DNA from: Nocardia sp. BMG111209
GTDB lineage: Bacteria; Actinomycetota; Actinomycetes; Mycobacteriales; Mycobacteriaceae
Assembly: GCF_000381925.1 (NCBI RefSeq)
Contig: NZ_KB907308.1
Coordinates: forward strand, 620,001-684,000
Length of the DNA: 64,000 nucleotides
Direction: 5' to 3'
Both the position numbers and the translations under genes were made by a program. The notes below the pieces were generated by a model, which made no database searches, was not told the DNA's origin, and saw nothing but the letters and a program-made list of their open reading frames with translations. Of this stretch, positions 1 to 9,192 are shown piece after piece (the first letter of the stretch is position 1; every line of letters begins with the position of its first letter).

Positions 1-1
1 C

Positions 2-3000
2 GTCGCGGGTACCGACGGGGATACGGGCAACGCGCGCAACGCGACCGCGCTGGATTCCTACCTGTACCTGGCGCCGGAGGGGTTCGACGCCGGGCCGGTG
101 AGCGGGCATGCCGACACCTACGCGCTCGCCGGTGTGCTGCACGAATGCCTCACCGGCACAACGCCGTTCCCGGCGCGCAGCAGAAGTGAGCTGATCCGCG
201 CCCATCTCTCGGAGCCGCCACCGCGAGCGAGCCTGCAACGCAGGGAGATTCCCGCGGCCGTCGACGCGGTGATCGCGCACGCCATGGAGAAGAAGCCGAC
301 CGATCGTTACGGCAGCACGGGGGAATTCGCGGGCGCCGCCCGTGCGGCCGTGGGACTACCCGGCCGGCCGCTGGAATCGGACGAAGAGGCTGTGCCACAG
401 GCGGTTCCGGAGCAGGCGTTACCGGAGGCCGGCCGGTCGGCGACGGGGGAACAGGCCTCGCTGCCGGCGCCGCCTCGGCTGGCGCCGCTGTCGGGGGCCG
501 ATACTCCCCCGGGCGAAATCATCCCGCCGCAAAAGCTTTTCAACCCGTCTACGACGTATCTGCCTTCCAGTTGGGGCCGGGCGGCGGTGGAACAGACCTC
601 CTTCCAGCCTTTCGGGCCGACCGGGCCGACGATTCCGGCCCAGTTCCGCGCGCGGGGGCAGAAGGGTAAGCGCACCGGGCAGTCCGAGTCCGGGCCGGGC
701 ACGGGGCAGTATCCCGCGGCCGGTGGAACCGGGCGACCCCCCGCCACCGGGATCGGGCAATCCGCGGGACCCGGCACCGGGCAGTATCCCGCCACCGGAA
801 CGGGGCCCGGGACCGGGCAACATCCGGCGGGCACGGTCGCGGGGCAGATGTCGGCTGGTTCCGGTGGATCGCCGGGCGGACCGGTACCCGGGCAACCGAC
901 CGGGCCGGGGACGGGTGGATTCCCCGGTGGGCCGCAACGTGGTGTTCCGGGGCAGTACCCCGGCACGCCGGGCACTGCGCAACCGAGCGGGCCGGGCACG
1001 GGTGGATTCGCGGCCGGTGGGTCTGCGGGTGCTGCCAGCCGATTCGCGGGCGCTCCTGGAAGCGGCTCGGGGACCGGTGGGTTACCGGGCGGATCGCAGA
1101 GCGGCGGGCCGGGCACCGGGCAGTATCCGGCGAATTCCGGCGGCGGGCAGAGCGGTACGGGGCAGACGTCTGCCGGGCAGCCGTCCGGTGGTCCCGGGAC
1201 CGGGCAGTTCCCGGGTGTGCCGGGTCAGCCCGGCAGGGCGGGCACCGGGCAATTCCCGGCCTCGCCCGGCCGATCGGGCACGCCGGGCACCGGACAGTTC
1301 CCGGCCGGCCTCGGGCAGCCGGGCACGCCGGGGACGGGACAGTTCCCCGTCAACCCTGGCCAGCCAGGTGCTGGGCAGTTTCCGGCCGACGCCGGCCAGG
1401 CGGGCAGACCTGGTACGGGACAGTTCCCGATCAGCCCCAGCCAGCCGGGCGCGGGTCAATTCCCGGCCGACGCCGGCCAGGCAGGCAGGCCCGGAACCGG
1501 GCAGTTCCCGGCCAGCTCCAACCAGTCAGGTGCCGGACAATTCCCGGCCGACCCCAGCCAGCCGGGCAGACCTGGCACCGGGCAGTTCCCGATCAGCGCC
1601 AACCAGCCGGGCGCCGGACAGTTTCCCGGCGATCCCGGTCGGCCCGGCAGACCGGGTACCGGGCAGTTCCCGGTCGATCCCGGCCAGTCCAGACCTGGCA
1701 CCGGTCAGTTCCCCGTCGATCCCGCAACGGGTCGACCGGCGGGCTCGGGGACCGGGCAGTTCCCCGTTGCGCCCGGCGCTGGACAGCCGCCCGGTGTCGG
1801 GCCGCGGAGTGGGCAGTTTCCGATTGTGGGGCAGGCCGGTGGCGCCGGGGGCCGGACGCCGGGTGATCCGCGCGGGGGGCAGGATCCGAAACGTCCGGAG
1901 GAGGGGCAGGATCCGGCCGGGTTCGCGAATTCTGCTGCGGGAGAAGCTGATCCGGGGCCGGTCGGCGATCCGAAGTCGCGTAGCCACACCACGACGGGGA
2001 CGCTGCGGATCATCCCGCCGTCCGATCCGGATGCCGAGACGAACACCGGCACCGAGCTGCCGGTGATCCGGCCGACCGATCCGACGTCCGTGCGGCCCGG
2101 CGAATCTCAGTTCACCCCGCTGCCGCCGCTACCCCAGCGCAAGGGGGGTGCCGATGCGTCGGCATCGTCCCAGGCCGCCGACCGCACCGTCAGGTTCGGC
2201 GGGGCCGGGAGTGAGCAGGCGTCGAACGGGCTGCCCGCGTATGGGGCCGGGGGCGAAAACGGTTCGGATGCAACGGGAGCCGGTCGTGGCGGCTATACCG
2301 CGCCGGGGGCGGAACCGATCGATCGTGGGGGTTATCGGCCGACGTCCGGGCACGGGGCGGCCGATCGGCCGTTCGATCTCGGGTCCGCCGCCGCGGGTGG
2401 GTATCGGCCGGGGGACGAACCCTCCGGTGATGCCGGCCGGCGGTCGGGTGGCAGTTCCGATGCCCCGTATCCGTATGGGGCGGGCGGTGATCCGGGTGGC
2501 CGGGGTTCGGTGCCGGATTATCGGACCGGCGGCGGGGCGGCGCAGTATCCGGGGGCGGGTGGCGATCGTCCGGGATATCCGCCGCGGCGGCCCGACGAGG
2601 GGGACGACGGCTACGATCCGGCGACTACCTATGTGCCGCACGCGAATCGGCCCGAGGACGAGCAGCCCGCGCCGGATCATTCGGCCACGGAATACATTCC
2701 GCATCCTGGTCTCGATCGCTATTCCCTCGAACCCGACGACGGGGAGCCGCACGGGTACGGGCTGCTGTCGGGGTACGACCACGATCTCGGGTATCCCGCA
2801 GCCGAATCCGGTTACGACCCGGCCACCGAATATGTACCGCAATCCGGGGAATACGGTTCGTATCAGGACGACTACGACTACTACGGGTACGGCGACGAAT
2901 ATGGCGAGTACGAGCAACCGCGCCGGAAGCGGTCGGCGGTGACGGCGGTGGTGCTGTTCGTGCTCGGTCTCGCGCTGGCGGCCGTGGTCGGTGTGGTCGC

Positions 3001-3427
3001 GTGGCATCTGCTGAACGTGTCGGGCTCGTCCCGGACGCCGGCCGCGGACACCGCCGCGCCGAGCAGCGCCGTCGACACCGGCACCGGCAGCCCGTCCACC
3101 TCCGACGGCACCTCCGCCAAGCCGACCACCTCGGCCTCGGGCGCTCCGGCGTCGCTGCCGTCGAGCGCCACGATCTGCTCGAACTCGTCCGGGTCGGGAG
3201 TGCAGGGGAAGTTCACGAAGGCGGCGACCGGGTCCACGGCGACCACGTGTGCCTTCGCGGAGGCGGTACGCAAGTCGTACGCGCAGGCGGCCGCCGGTTC
3301 CGGCTCGCCTGCCACGATTTCGGCGACCAGCCCGGTCACCGGCCGGTCGTACACGATGAACTGCACCACCAAGGGCGAGCTCGTCACCTGTACCGGCGGT
3401 GAGAACGCGGTGGTGTATGTCTACTGA
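2..3427 (+). CDS. Transmembrane Ser/Thr protein kinase, C-terminal part (5' end outside window)
   Basis: The frame is open from the first bases of the window, so the gene starts upstream. What remains begins in the kinase C-lobe: an APE motif (subdomain VIII) near base 70, then the subdomain IX stretch DTYALAGVLHECLTG. After about 90 residues of kinase domain comes a roughly 800-residue Gly/Pro/Gln-rich linker with many GTGQFP units, then three related [PS]AT-x-Y-[VI]-P motifs (DPATTYVP, SATEYIP, DPATEYVP). One membrane helix follows a basic stop-transfer sequence (RRKRS) around base 2930. The 130-residue exported tail has paired cysteines (TICS, TTCAF, MNCTT, VTCTG). This is the Hanks-type receptor kinase plan: cytoplasmic kinase, one helix, extracellular sensor. 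The stop codon overlaps the next gene. The missing N-lobe means ATP-binding residues cannot be checked. Confidence 0.9.
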   Translation, partial: VAGTDGDTGNARNATALDSYLYLAPEGFDAGPVSGHADTYALAGVLHECLTGTTPFPARSRSELIRAHLSEPPPRASLQRREIPAAVDAVIAHAMEKKPTDRYGSTGEFAGAARAAVGLPGRPLESDEEAVPQAVPEQALPEAGRSATGEQASLPAPPRLAPLSGADTPPGEIIPPQKLFNPSTTYLPSSWGRAAVEQTSFQPFGPTGPTIPAQFRARGQKGKRTGQSESGPGTGQYPAAGGTGRPPATGIGQSAGPGTGQYPATGTGPGTGQHPAGTVAGQMSAGSGGSPGGPVPGQPTGPGTGGFPGGPQRGVPGQYPGTPGTAQPSGPGTGGFAAGGSAGAASRFAGAPGSGSGTGGLPGGSQSGGPGTGQYPANSGGGQSGTGQTSAGQPSGGPGTGQFPGVPGQPGRAGTGQFPASPGRSGTPGTGQFPAGLGQPGTPGTGQFPVNPGQPGAGQFPADAGQAGRPGTGQFPISPSQPGAGQFPADAGQAGRPGTGQFPASSNQSGAGQFPADPSQPGRPGTGQFPISANQPGAGQFPGDPGRPGRPGTGQFPVDPGQSRPGTGQFPVDPATGRPAGSGTGQFPVAPGAGQPPGVGPRSGQFPIVGQAGGAGGRTPGDPRGGQDPKRPEEGQDPAGFANSAAGEADPGPVGDPKSRSHTTTGTLRIIPPSDPDAETNTGTELPVIRPTDPTSVRPGESQFTPLPPLPQRKGGADASASSQAADRTVRFGGAGSEQASNGLPAYGAGGENGSDATGAGRGGYTAPGAEPIDRGGYRPTSGHGAADRPFDLGSAAAGGYRPGDEPSGDAGRRSGGSSDAPYPYGAGGDPGGRGSVPDYRTGGGAAQYPGAGGDRPGYPPRRPDEGDDGYDPATTYVPHANRPEDEQPAPDHSATEYIPHPGLDRYSLEPDDGEPHGYGLLSGYDHDLGYPAAESGYDPATEYVPQSGEYGSYQDDYDYYGYGDEYGEYEQPRRKRSAVTAVVLFVLGLALAAVVGVVAWHLLNVSGSSRTPAADTAAPSSAVDTGTGSPSTSDGTSAKPTTSASGAPASLPSSATICSNSSGSGVQGKFTKAATGSTATTCAFAEAVRKSYAQAAAGSGSPATISATSPVTGRSYTMNCTTKGELVTCTGGENAVVYVY
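1361..1684 (+). repeat. Four tandem 81-bp coding repeats in kinase linker
   Basis: Units begin at 1361, 1442, 1523 and 1604, each encoding 27 residues that carry one GAGQFP and one GRPGTGQFP hexamer in fixed register. Shorter, less regular GTGQFP units extend on both sides (about 690-1770). The length is a multiple of three, so copy-number change would keep the frame and only alter linker length. Confidence 0.85.
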
Positions 3428-4328
3428 TTCGAACCCGTTCCGGCGCGCCGGGCTGCGCGCGGTCCTGCTGTTCGTCGCGACCCTGGCTGCCCTGGTGTCC
3501 TGTACCGCGCAGGCGGGTGTGCCGACGCCCGCCGACCTGGGGTCGCCCGCGGTACCGCAACCCACCGCCGCACCGCAGGCGGACGCGGCCTCGAAGTCGC
3601 TCGCCGCGGATTTCGCCGCGATGCAGGACGATCTGCACGGGACCGTCGGTATCGCGCTGTTGCCGGTCGGCGGCCGACAGATGACCACGCTGGGCACCTG
3701 GACCACCGGGGTCGCCTGGTCCACGATCAAGGTGCCGCTGGCGCTGGCGGCCCTGCGCCAGGATTCCACCGGTATGGCCGACGCCGCGGCCGCGGCCATC
3801 ACCGCCTCCGACAACGACGCCGCGCAGGCGATGTGGGATGCGCTCGGCGGCGGCGAGCAGGCGGCGAACGCCGTCGAGGCCGTGCTGCGCGAGACCGGCG
3901 ACGGCACCACCGATATCGCCGATCGGCACAATCCGACGGCGAGAGAATCGGTGGACGATCAGATGTCCTTCGGGGCGACCGTCTGGTCCCTGGTGGACCA
4001 GGTGCGTTTCGCCAGCAAACTGCCGTGCCTGGATCACGCCGCACCGGTGATGGACCTGATGGGCGAGATCACCTCCAGCCAGAGCTACGGACTGGGCTCC
4101 TTCCCCGGCGCCGAGTTCAAGGGCGGCTGGGGGCCCGACGACGACACCGGCAACTACCTGGTCCGGCAATTCGGACTATTGCCCACCTGGGCCGGACAGG
4201 TCGCGGTATCGATTGCGGCGCAGCCGGATTCGGGCAGTTTCGACGACGCCACGGCCATGCTCGACAAGGTGTCGGCACTGCTGGCCCGCCATCAGCGGGA
4301 ACTCGGCGGCGGCCGCTGCTCGGGGTGA
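3417..4328 (+). CDS. Exported lipoprotein of the class A beta-lactamase-like serine hydrolase fold
   Basis: The 303-residue protein has a lipoprotein signal (basic FRRAGLR, hydrophobic core, lipobox LVSC with Cys29) followed by a Pro/Ala/Thr-rich spacer. The three landmark motifs of the penicillin-recognising serine hydrolases are present in order: S-T-I-K (Ser102, Lys105), SDN (Ser131) and K-G-G (Lys235). The family includes class A beta-lactamases and DD-peptidases; the substrate here is unknown. The ATG at 3417 was chosen because it overlaps the kinase stop codon by 11 bases, suggesting translational coupling; an in-frame GTG lies at 3399. A paralogue follows directly. An accessory cell-wall role is plausible from the context of a receptor kinase but is inference. 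Confidence 0.75.
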   Translation: MSTDSNPFRRAGLRAVLLFVATLAALVSCTAQAGVPTPADLGSPAVPQPTAAPQADAASKSLAADFAAMQDDLHGTVGIALLPVGGRQMTTLGTWTTGVAWSTIKVPLALAALRQDSTGMADAAAAAITASDNDAAQAMWDALGGGEQAANAVEAVLRETGDGTTDIADRHNPTARESVDDQMSFGATVWSLVDQVRFASKLPCLDHAAPVMDLMGEITSSQSYGLGSFPGAEFKGGWGPDDDTGNYLVRQFGLLPTWAGQVAVSIAAQPDSGSFDDATAMLDKVSALLARHQRELGGGRCSG

Positions 4329-4440
4329 TACCGTCACTCGACCGGGACGGTCCCCATTTGACCCCGGCCCGCTGACAGCACAGAATGCCTCGACTACAGG
4401 TGGAAGCGGCATACCACCTCGAGATGTTGGAGGTGAACCG

Positions 4441-5388
4441 GTGCATGCACCACGCGCGCGACTGGTCGAGGACCACCCGGTATCGCCCGGTGCGATGACG
4501 GCGGGCCACAGGTCCGTCCGGCATCGCGCGGCGCGCCTGCTGGGTGCGGCCGCGTGTACGCTGCTGGCCGGCGCGTGCGCCGGCAACTCCGTGGCACCCG
4601 TGTCGAGCACGGCCGTGGAGACCGCGAGCAAACCCGTCACCACCGGTTCGGTCGTGGCGGCGCTGCCCGGGACGCTGGCCGCCGATTTCGTGAACCTGCA
4701 GGCAACCCTCAACGGTCACGCCGGGCTGGCGATCATGCCGGTCGGCGGGGATCAGATGGTCACCCTGGGCGATTGGACCACCGGGCCGGCCTGGGCGACG
4801 CTGAAGGTGCCGCTGGCGCTGGCCGTGCAGGCGGCCAACAACGGCACCATCACGCCCTCGATGACCACGGTCATGACCGAATCGGACAATTCGTCCGGCG
4901 ATGTGCTGTGGCAGGCGCTCGGTTCCGCGGACGCGGCCGCGAAGGCGGTCACCGCGGTGCTGCGCCAGGGTGGCGATCAGAAGACCACGGTGTCCTCGTC
5001 GCGCACCCGCTCCGATCTGCCGCCGTATGTGCAGACCGGCTGGGCGCTGACCGATCAGCTGCGCTTCGTATCCCACATGCCGTGCCTGCCCAATGCGGAC
5101 GCCATGCTCGCGCTGATGATCAAGGTCGCGTGGAATCAGCAGTGGGGCCTGGCGAAACTGGACAACACCCAGTTCAAGAGCGGCTGGGGCACCGACACCA
5201 ACGGCAACTATCTGATCCGGCAGTTCGGCATCATCACCACCGCTTCCGGACAGGTCGCTGTCGCCATTGCGGCACAGGCCAATTCGGGCACGCTGGATGC
5301 GGGGACGCAGATCGTGACCAAGCTGTCGGATCTGGTGTCGAAACATCTCGACGAGCAGGTCGGCGGCACCTGCCCGAAGGCGCACTGA
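4441..5388 (+). CDS. Lipoprotein paralogue of preceding gene with nucleophile Ser replaced by Ala
   Basis: The 315-residue protein aligns along its length with the preceding product (shared [27 protein letters not shown] stretches). The signal region ends in LLAGAC, a weaker lipobox. At the S-x-x-K position it reads W-A-T-L-K, so the serine nucleophile is alanine (Ala119), while Lys122, an SDN and a K-S-G motif remain. It is therefore expected to be catalytically dead or a binding protein. GTG 4441 was chosen because GGAGG sits 7 bases upstream; the in-frame ATG at 4495 lacks a comparable site. There are 112 bases between the two paralogues, so it may be co-transcribed with the upstream genes. 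Confidence 0.75.
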   Translation: MHAPRARLVEDHPVSPGAMTAGHRSVRHRAARLLGAAACTLLAGACAGNSVAPVSSTAVETASKPVTTGSVVAALPGTLAADFVNLQATLNGHAGLAIMPVGGDQMVTLGDWTTGPAWATLKVPLALAVQAANNGTITPSMTTVMTESDNSSGDVLWQALGSADAAAKAVTAVLRQGGDQKTTVSSSRTRSDLPPYVQTGWALTDQLRFVSHMPCLPNADAMLALMIKVAWNQQWGLAKLDNTQFKSGWGTDTNGNYLIRQFGIITTASGQVAVAIAAQANSGTLDAGTQIVTKLSDLVSKHLDEQVGGTCPKAH

Positions 5389-5458
5389 CGCGGCGGCGCG
5401 CCGGGGACACCCGGGGCCGAGGCTGCGAGGTCCGCCGCGGCCCGGCAAGATAGTCGGT

Positions 5459-6490
5459 ATGCGCATCGGAGTCTTGACCGGAGGTGGCGACTGCCCCGGA
5501 CTGAATGCCGTCATCCGCGCGATCGTTCGCACTGCGAACGGTCGATACGGTGATGCGGTCGTCGGCTTCCAGGACGGCTGGCGCGGCCTACTCGAGGACC
5601 GCAAGATCAACATCCACAACGACGACCGGACCGACAGACTCCTGACCAAGGGCGGCACCATGCTCGGCACCGCCCGGACCAACCCGGACCTGCTGCGTGC
5701 GGGCCTCGGCCGCATCAAGCGGACCCTCGACGACAACGGCGTCGAGGCGCTCATCCCGATCGGCGGCGAGGGCACCCTGACCGCCGCCAGCTGGCTCGCC
5801 GACGAGGGCGTTCCGGTGGTCGGCGTCCCGAAGACCATCGACAACGACATCGACTGCACCGACACCACTTTCGGGCACGACACGGCCGTCACCATCGCCA
5901 CCGACGCGATCGACCGGCTGCACACCACCGCAGAATCGCATCAGCGCGTGATGCTGGTCGAGGTGATGGGCCGGCACGCCGGCTGGATCGCGATGAACTC
6001 CGGCATCGCCGCCGGTGCGCATCTCACCCTGCTGCCCGAGGTGCCGTTCGACGTGGACGACGTGTGCACCATGATCAAACGCCGCTTCCAGCGCGGGGAT
6101 TCGCACTTCATCTGCGTCGTCGCCGAGGGCGCGAAGCCGGTGGAGGGCTCGTTCCACCTGCGTGAGGGCGGTATCGACGAATTCGGGCACGAGCGGTTCA
6201 CCGGTGTCGCGCATCAGCTGGGTGTGGAGATCGAGCGCCGGATCGGCAAAGAGGTCCGCACCACCGTGCTCGGGCACGTGCAGCGCGGCGGCACGCCGAC
6301 CTCGTTCGACCGGGTGCTGGCGACGCGGTTCGGCGTGCACGCCGCGGAGGCGGTGCATCACGGCCGATTCGGGCAGATGGTGTCGCTGCGCGGCACGTCG
6401 ATCGATCTGGTGCCGTTGTCGGAGGCCACCAAACAGCTGAAGCTGGTGCCGGAGAACCGCTACGAGGAGGCCGCGGCCTTCTTCGGCTGA
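5459..6490 (+). CDS. pfkA: 6-phosphofructokinase
   Basis: Phosphorylates fructose 6-phosphate at the committed step of glycolysis. The 343-residue length equals that of actinobacterial PfkA. Visible motifs are [13 protein letters not shown] at the N-terminus, GGEGT (nucleotide/phosphate loop), PKTIDNDI (active-site Asp) and MGRHAGWIA. The glycine after GGE together with lysine in PKTIDND (glycine in the E. coli enzyme) is the mixed signature of actinobacterial ATP-using enzymes related to the PPi-dependent group, so the phosphoryl donor is probably ATP, not certainly. In M. tuberculosis pfkA is adjacent to and co-oriented with gatA; here it lies about 10 kb away on the opposite strand. The 3' end overlaps the convergent membrane-protein gene by 31 bases. 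Confidence 0.95.
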   Translation: MRIGVLTGGGDCPGLNAVIRAIVRTANGRYGDAVVGFQDGWRGLLEDRKINIHNDDRTDRLLTKGGTMLGTARTNPDLLRAGLGRIKRTLDDNGVEALIPIGGEGTLTAASWLADEGVPVVGVPKTIDNDIDCTDTTFGHDTAVTIATDAIDRLHTTAESHQRVMLVEVMGRHAGWIAMNSGIAAGAHLTLLPEVPFDVDDVCTMIKRRFQRGDSHFICVVAEGAKPVEGSFHLREGGIDEFGHERFTGVAHQLGVEIERRIGKEVRTTVLGHVQRGGTPTSFDRVLATRFGVHAAEAVHHGRFGQMVSLRGTSIDLVPLSEATKQLKLVPENRYEEAAAFFG

Positions 6491-7566
6491 TCCACGGCGC
6501 GGGCCCGGCGGATGCGGTAGCGGAGGAGCAACCACAGCAACAACGCCTCCGCCAGGGCGGTGAACACGGTGAGGAACTGGCTGAAGTAGCTGGCCAGCAC
6601 GTTCACCACGGTCAGCGACACCACGTCGGACCAGATGCCCAGGCGCACACCGAGATCCGTCCGCCCGCGCAACCACACCACCGCCGCGGCGCCGAATCCG
6701 GCCACGACCACCACCTGGCCGACGGCGGCGATGCCCAGGCCGGTCAGCGACTTCCAGCCGTGACCGGAGGTGATGTCGAGCATCCGGTCCAGTTCGTGCC
6801 AGTGCGAATGCCATCCGGCGATGACCACGGCACCGAGTATCAGCCGCAGCAGTGACCAGGCGGCGTGCGCGATCATCACCGCGATCAGGCCGGTGCGCAG
6901 GACCGGCAGCGGCAACAGGGCCCGTTCCAGCCTGCCGCCCAGGGCGGCGAGGCGGTGGCCCACCGGCGGCTCGGTATCGCAGGGCACCTCGTCCAGGTAG
7001 GTGGTGAGCGCCGTGACGAGTACGCCCTGCTGCGGGCCGCACCGGCCCGGATCGATTCCGGCCAGTTCGGTGCGCAGCAGATCGCGCCGGGCGGTGCTGA
7101 TCTCGTCGCCGATCGACTGGCCGATCTCGGTGATCACCGCGGCCAGCACCAGTTCCGGGGTCTCCCCGCGGCGGCGGGCCGTGTAGCGCGCAACGGCGAC
7201 CACCAGCAGGAAGGCGAGGTAGATGATCGGGGCGGCGAGGGGGAAGAAGTAGTTGTTGTTGGCGGTGATGAACTTGCCCACCTCATCGATGAACAGGCCC
7301 AGCCCCACCCCGGCCAGCAGCGCCGCCCAGACCATCGCGGTGCGGCCCGACGACAGCAGTAGCAACAGGCAGGAGATCACCAGCAGCAGGCCGCCGAACA
7401 AGGCGTGCGCGATGTGATAGGTGGCGCCGCCGATCTTCGGGTAGCCGGAGGCCATCAGGTAGAGCCGGGTGATCACCACGGTGAGGCCGAACGCCACCGC
7501 CATCAGCGTGACCCAGCGGCCGGCCTCGGGCCGCCACTGCACCTTGGTCGTCTGTGAACCGAACAC
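6460..7566 (-). CDS. Multi-pass integral membrane protein of unknown function
   Basis: The 368-residue protein has about eight hydrophobic segments: three to four in the first 150 residues ([66 protein letters not shown]), a central soluble stretch of about 90 residues ([17 protein letters not shown] to [15 protein letters not shown]), then four more helices and a basic C-terminus ([15 protein letters not shown]). No catalytic motif is recognised. The GTG start at 7566 has only a weak GGTG upstream. The 3' end overlaps pfkA convergently by 31 bases, which would give antisense complementarity between the two transcripts. Confidence 0.7.
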   Translation of the reverse strand: MFGSQTTKVQWRPEAGRWVTLMAVAFGLTVVITRLYLMASGYPKIGGATYHIAHALFGGLLLVISCLLLLLSSGRTAMVWAALLAGVGLGLFIDEVGKFITANNNYFFPLAAPIIYLAFLLVVAVARYTARRRGETPELVLAAVITEIGQSIGDEISTARRDLLRTELAGIDPGRCGPQQGVLVTALTTYLDEVPCDTEPPVGHRLAALGGRLERALLPLPVLRTGLIAVMIAHAAWSLLRLILGAVVIAGWHSHWHELDRMLDITSGHGWKSLTGLGIAAVGQVVVVAGFGAAAVVWLRGRTDLGVRLGIWSDVVSLTVVNVLASYFSQFLTVFTALAEALLLWLLLRYRIRRARAVDQPKKAAASS

Positions 7567-7590
7567 GGTTCACCACGATGACATACCGCG

Positions 7591-7634
7591 GCCACCCGCG
7601 AGACACGATGCGGCACATTGGCATCGCGGGTGGC
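7591..7634 (-). terminator. Stem-loop downstream of tetR-nmrA pair
   Basis: GCCACCCGCGA (7591-7601) and its exact complement TCGCGGGTGGC (7624-7634) can form an 11-bp stem 26 bases after the nmrA-type gene. There is no U-tract, as is usual for actinobacterial terminators. Confidence 0.55.
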
Positions 7635-7659
7635 GCTGTGCTGCGGTGGGACCGCGGCG

Positions 7660-8469
7660 TCAGGCAGAGCCGGTGCGGAATTCTGCGGCGTGGTCGGCGG
7701 CCCATTGGGTGAAGGTGCGGGCGGGTTTGCCGGTCACCGATTCCGAGGTCGGGCCGACCGGGACCGGGGCGTCGCCGGCGGCGGCCCACATGTCGAGTAC
7801 GGGTCGGAACAGGAACTGTGCGGCCTGCTCGTAGTCGATCTGTTCCATGCGCAGCGGGCGGCCGGTCGCCTCGGCGAGGATGTCGACCATGCGGCGCAGG
7901 GACAGCGACTCGGGGCCGGTGAGGGGGTAGATCTTTCCCTCGTGGCCCGGTTCGGTGAGGGTGGTGACCGCGGCGTCGGCGATATCGGCCTCGTGGATGG
8001 AGTTCTGCTGGACGTCCGGGAAGGGCAGGCGCACCACATCGTCCGTGCCGGACAGCCACATGCGCGCGTTACCGGCGAAGGCGCCGGGGCGCAGGATGGT
8101 CAGGGGCAGGCCGGATTCGCGCAGCGGTCGTTCCACCGCCAGGTGTACGTCGCCGATCGGGTTGCCGGGGGTCTCGGCCGCCACCGAGGACAGCAGCGTG
8201 ATGTGCTGTACACCAGCGGTTTTCGCGGCGGCGACCAGTGTGTCGATCCCTCTGCCGCTCGCGTACAGGAAGGCCCGGTCGACACCGTCGAAGGCGGCGG
8301 CCGCCGAAGCGGGATCGGCCGGGTCGAGGCCGATCACCGGGACGGCCGTGGGAACTCGGGTGTCCTCGGGCTGGGAACTGGCCGCCCGCACCGGTTTTCC
8401 GGCGGCGAGCAGGGCGTCGATGACGGCGCGGCCGACCTGGCCGCGCGCGCCGGTGACGAGATAGGTCAC
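7660..8469 (-). CDS. NmrA-like NAD(P)-binding oxidoreductase/sensor of atypical SDR type
   Basis: The 269-residue protein starts with the dinucleotide-binding motif TYLVTGARGQVGRAV and continues with the NmrA/YtfG pattern: conserved LLSSVAAE, LRPGAFAGN, and a C-terminal domain typical of ergot-alkaloid-biosynthesis/NmrA proteins (LTGPESLSLRRMVDILAEATGR). The SDR YxxxK pair is not evident, so it may be a redox sensor or quinone-type reductase. The GTG start at 8469 has AAGGAG 7 bases upstream and forms a GTGA overlap with the tetR stop, so the two are translationally coupled. Such pairs often respond to quinones or electrophiles; that role is inferred. Confidence 0.8.
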   Translation of the reverse strand: MTYLVTGARGQVGRAVIDALLAAGKPVRAASSQPEDTRVPTAVPVIGLDPADPASAAAAFDGVDRAFLYASGRGIDTLVAAAKTAGVQHITLLSSVAAETPGNPIGDVHLAVERPLRESGLPLTILRPGAFAGNARMWLSGTDDVVRLPFPDVQQNSIHEADIADAAVTTLTEPGHEGKIYPLTGPESLSLRRMVDILAEATGRPLRMEQIDYEQAAQFLFRPVLDMWAAAGDAPVPVGPTSESVTGKPARTFTQWAADHAAEFRTGSA

Positions 8470-9086
8470 TGGACTTCTCCTTCTTCGATCGTGGTGGTGC
8501 CGAACCGGGCGATCATGCGCCGCAGCTGTTCCGCGTAGCGCTGCTCGAATTCGGTTGTGCGCGCGTCGGTTCCGAACAGTTCTCGCACGGTGGCGGGCAG
8601 CAGCAGGGGGGCCATCACCATGGCCATCACTGCCAGCCGCACCGACGCCGGGTCGAGTTCGGCGGCAATCTCGCCGCGCTGCTGCCGGTGTTCGGTGGCG
8701 GCCAGATCGTCGGAGGCGTCGGGTTCGGATTCCGGCGCCTCGTCGGACAGGCCGCGCCACATCAGCATTCGCGTGCCGCGTGGGTCGGCGAGCGAGTGTT
8801 GCAGGTAGCGCACGGCGAGTTCGCCGAGCGGTAGGTCCGGGTCGGCGAATTCGGATTCCCGTTGCAGCCAGCGCTGTTGCAGGGCCCGGTACAAGCCGGC
8901 CTTCCCGCCGAAGTAGTAGGTGATCAGCTGTTTGTTCACCCCGGCCCGGGTGGCGATGTCGCCGACGCGGGCACCGGCGTAGCCGCGCGCGGAGAACTCG
9001 TCGAAGGCGGCATCGAGCAGGCAGCGCTTGGTGCGTTCGGCATCGCGGATACGGGCGTCGGATTCGGGGGTCCGATGGGCGGGCAC
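8466..9086 (-). CDS. TetR-family transcriptional regulator
   Basis: The 206-residue protein has the N-terminal helix-turn-helix of TetR regulators (TKRCLLDAAFDEFSARGYAGARVGDIATRAGVNKQLITYYFGGKAGLYRAL) followed by a ligand-binding domain. Its last four bases overlap the nmrA-type gene, so it probably controls that gene and itself. The GTG start at 9086 has no strong ribosome binding site; a TAAAAT box 20 bases upstream suggests a short leader. Confidence 0.85.
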   Translation of the reverse strand: MPAHRTPESDARIRDAERTKRCLLDAAFDEFSARGYAGARVGDIATRAGVNKQLITYYFGGKAGLYRALQQRWLQRESEFADPDLPLGELAVRYLQHSLADPRGTRMLMWRGLSDEAPESEPDASDDLAATEHRQQRGEIAAELDPASVRLAVMAMVMAPLLLPATVRELFGTDARTTEFEQRYAEQLRRMIARFGTTTIEEGEVQ

Positions 9087-9105
9087 GGGTTCAGCGTACC
9101 GGTTA

Positions 9106-9111
9106 ATTTTA
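9106..9111 (-). promoter_or_regulatory. Candidate -10 element for tetR-nmrA
   Basis: On the minus strand this reads TAAAAT inside an A/T-rich patch (TTTGTAAAATTAACC), strikingly low in GC for this window and 20 bases before the GTG of the TetR gene. No convincing -35 element was identified. Confidence 0.4.
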
Positions 9112-9192
9112 CAAATGGGTGATTGAATTGGATGAACGGATGATTACGTGGGTAGCGTGCGAGAAGACCTGCTGGTCAGGGCGATTCGGGGA

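Noticed and set aside
2129..3931. Long minus-strand frame opposite the kinase linker
   Set aside because: Basic, low-complexity translation; it is the shadow of a high-GC coding strand, without ribosome binding site or motifs.
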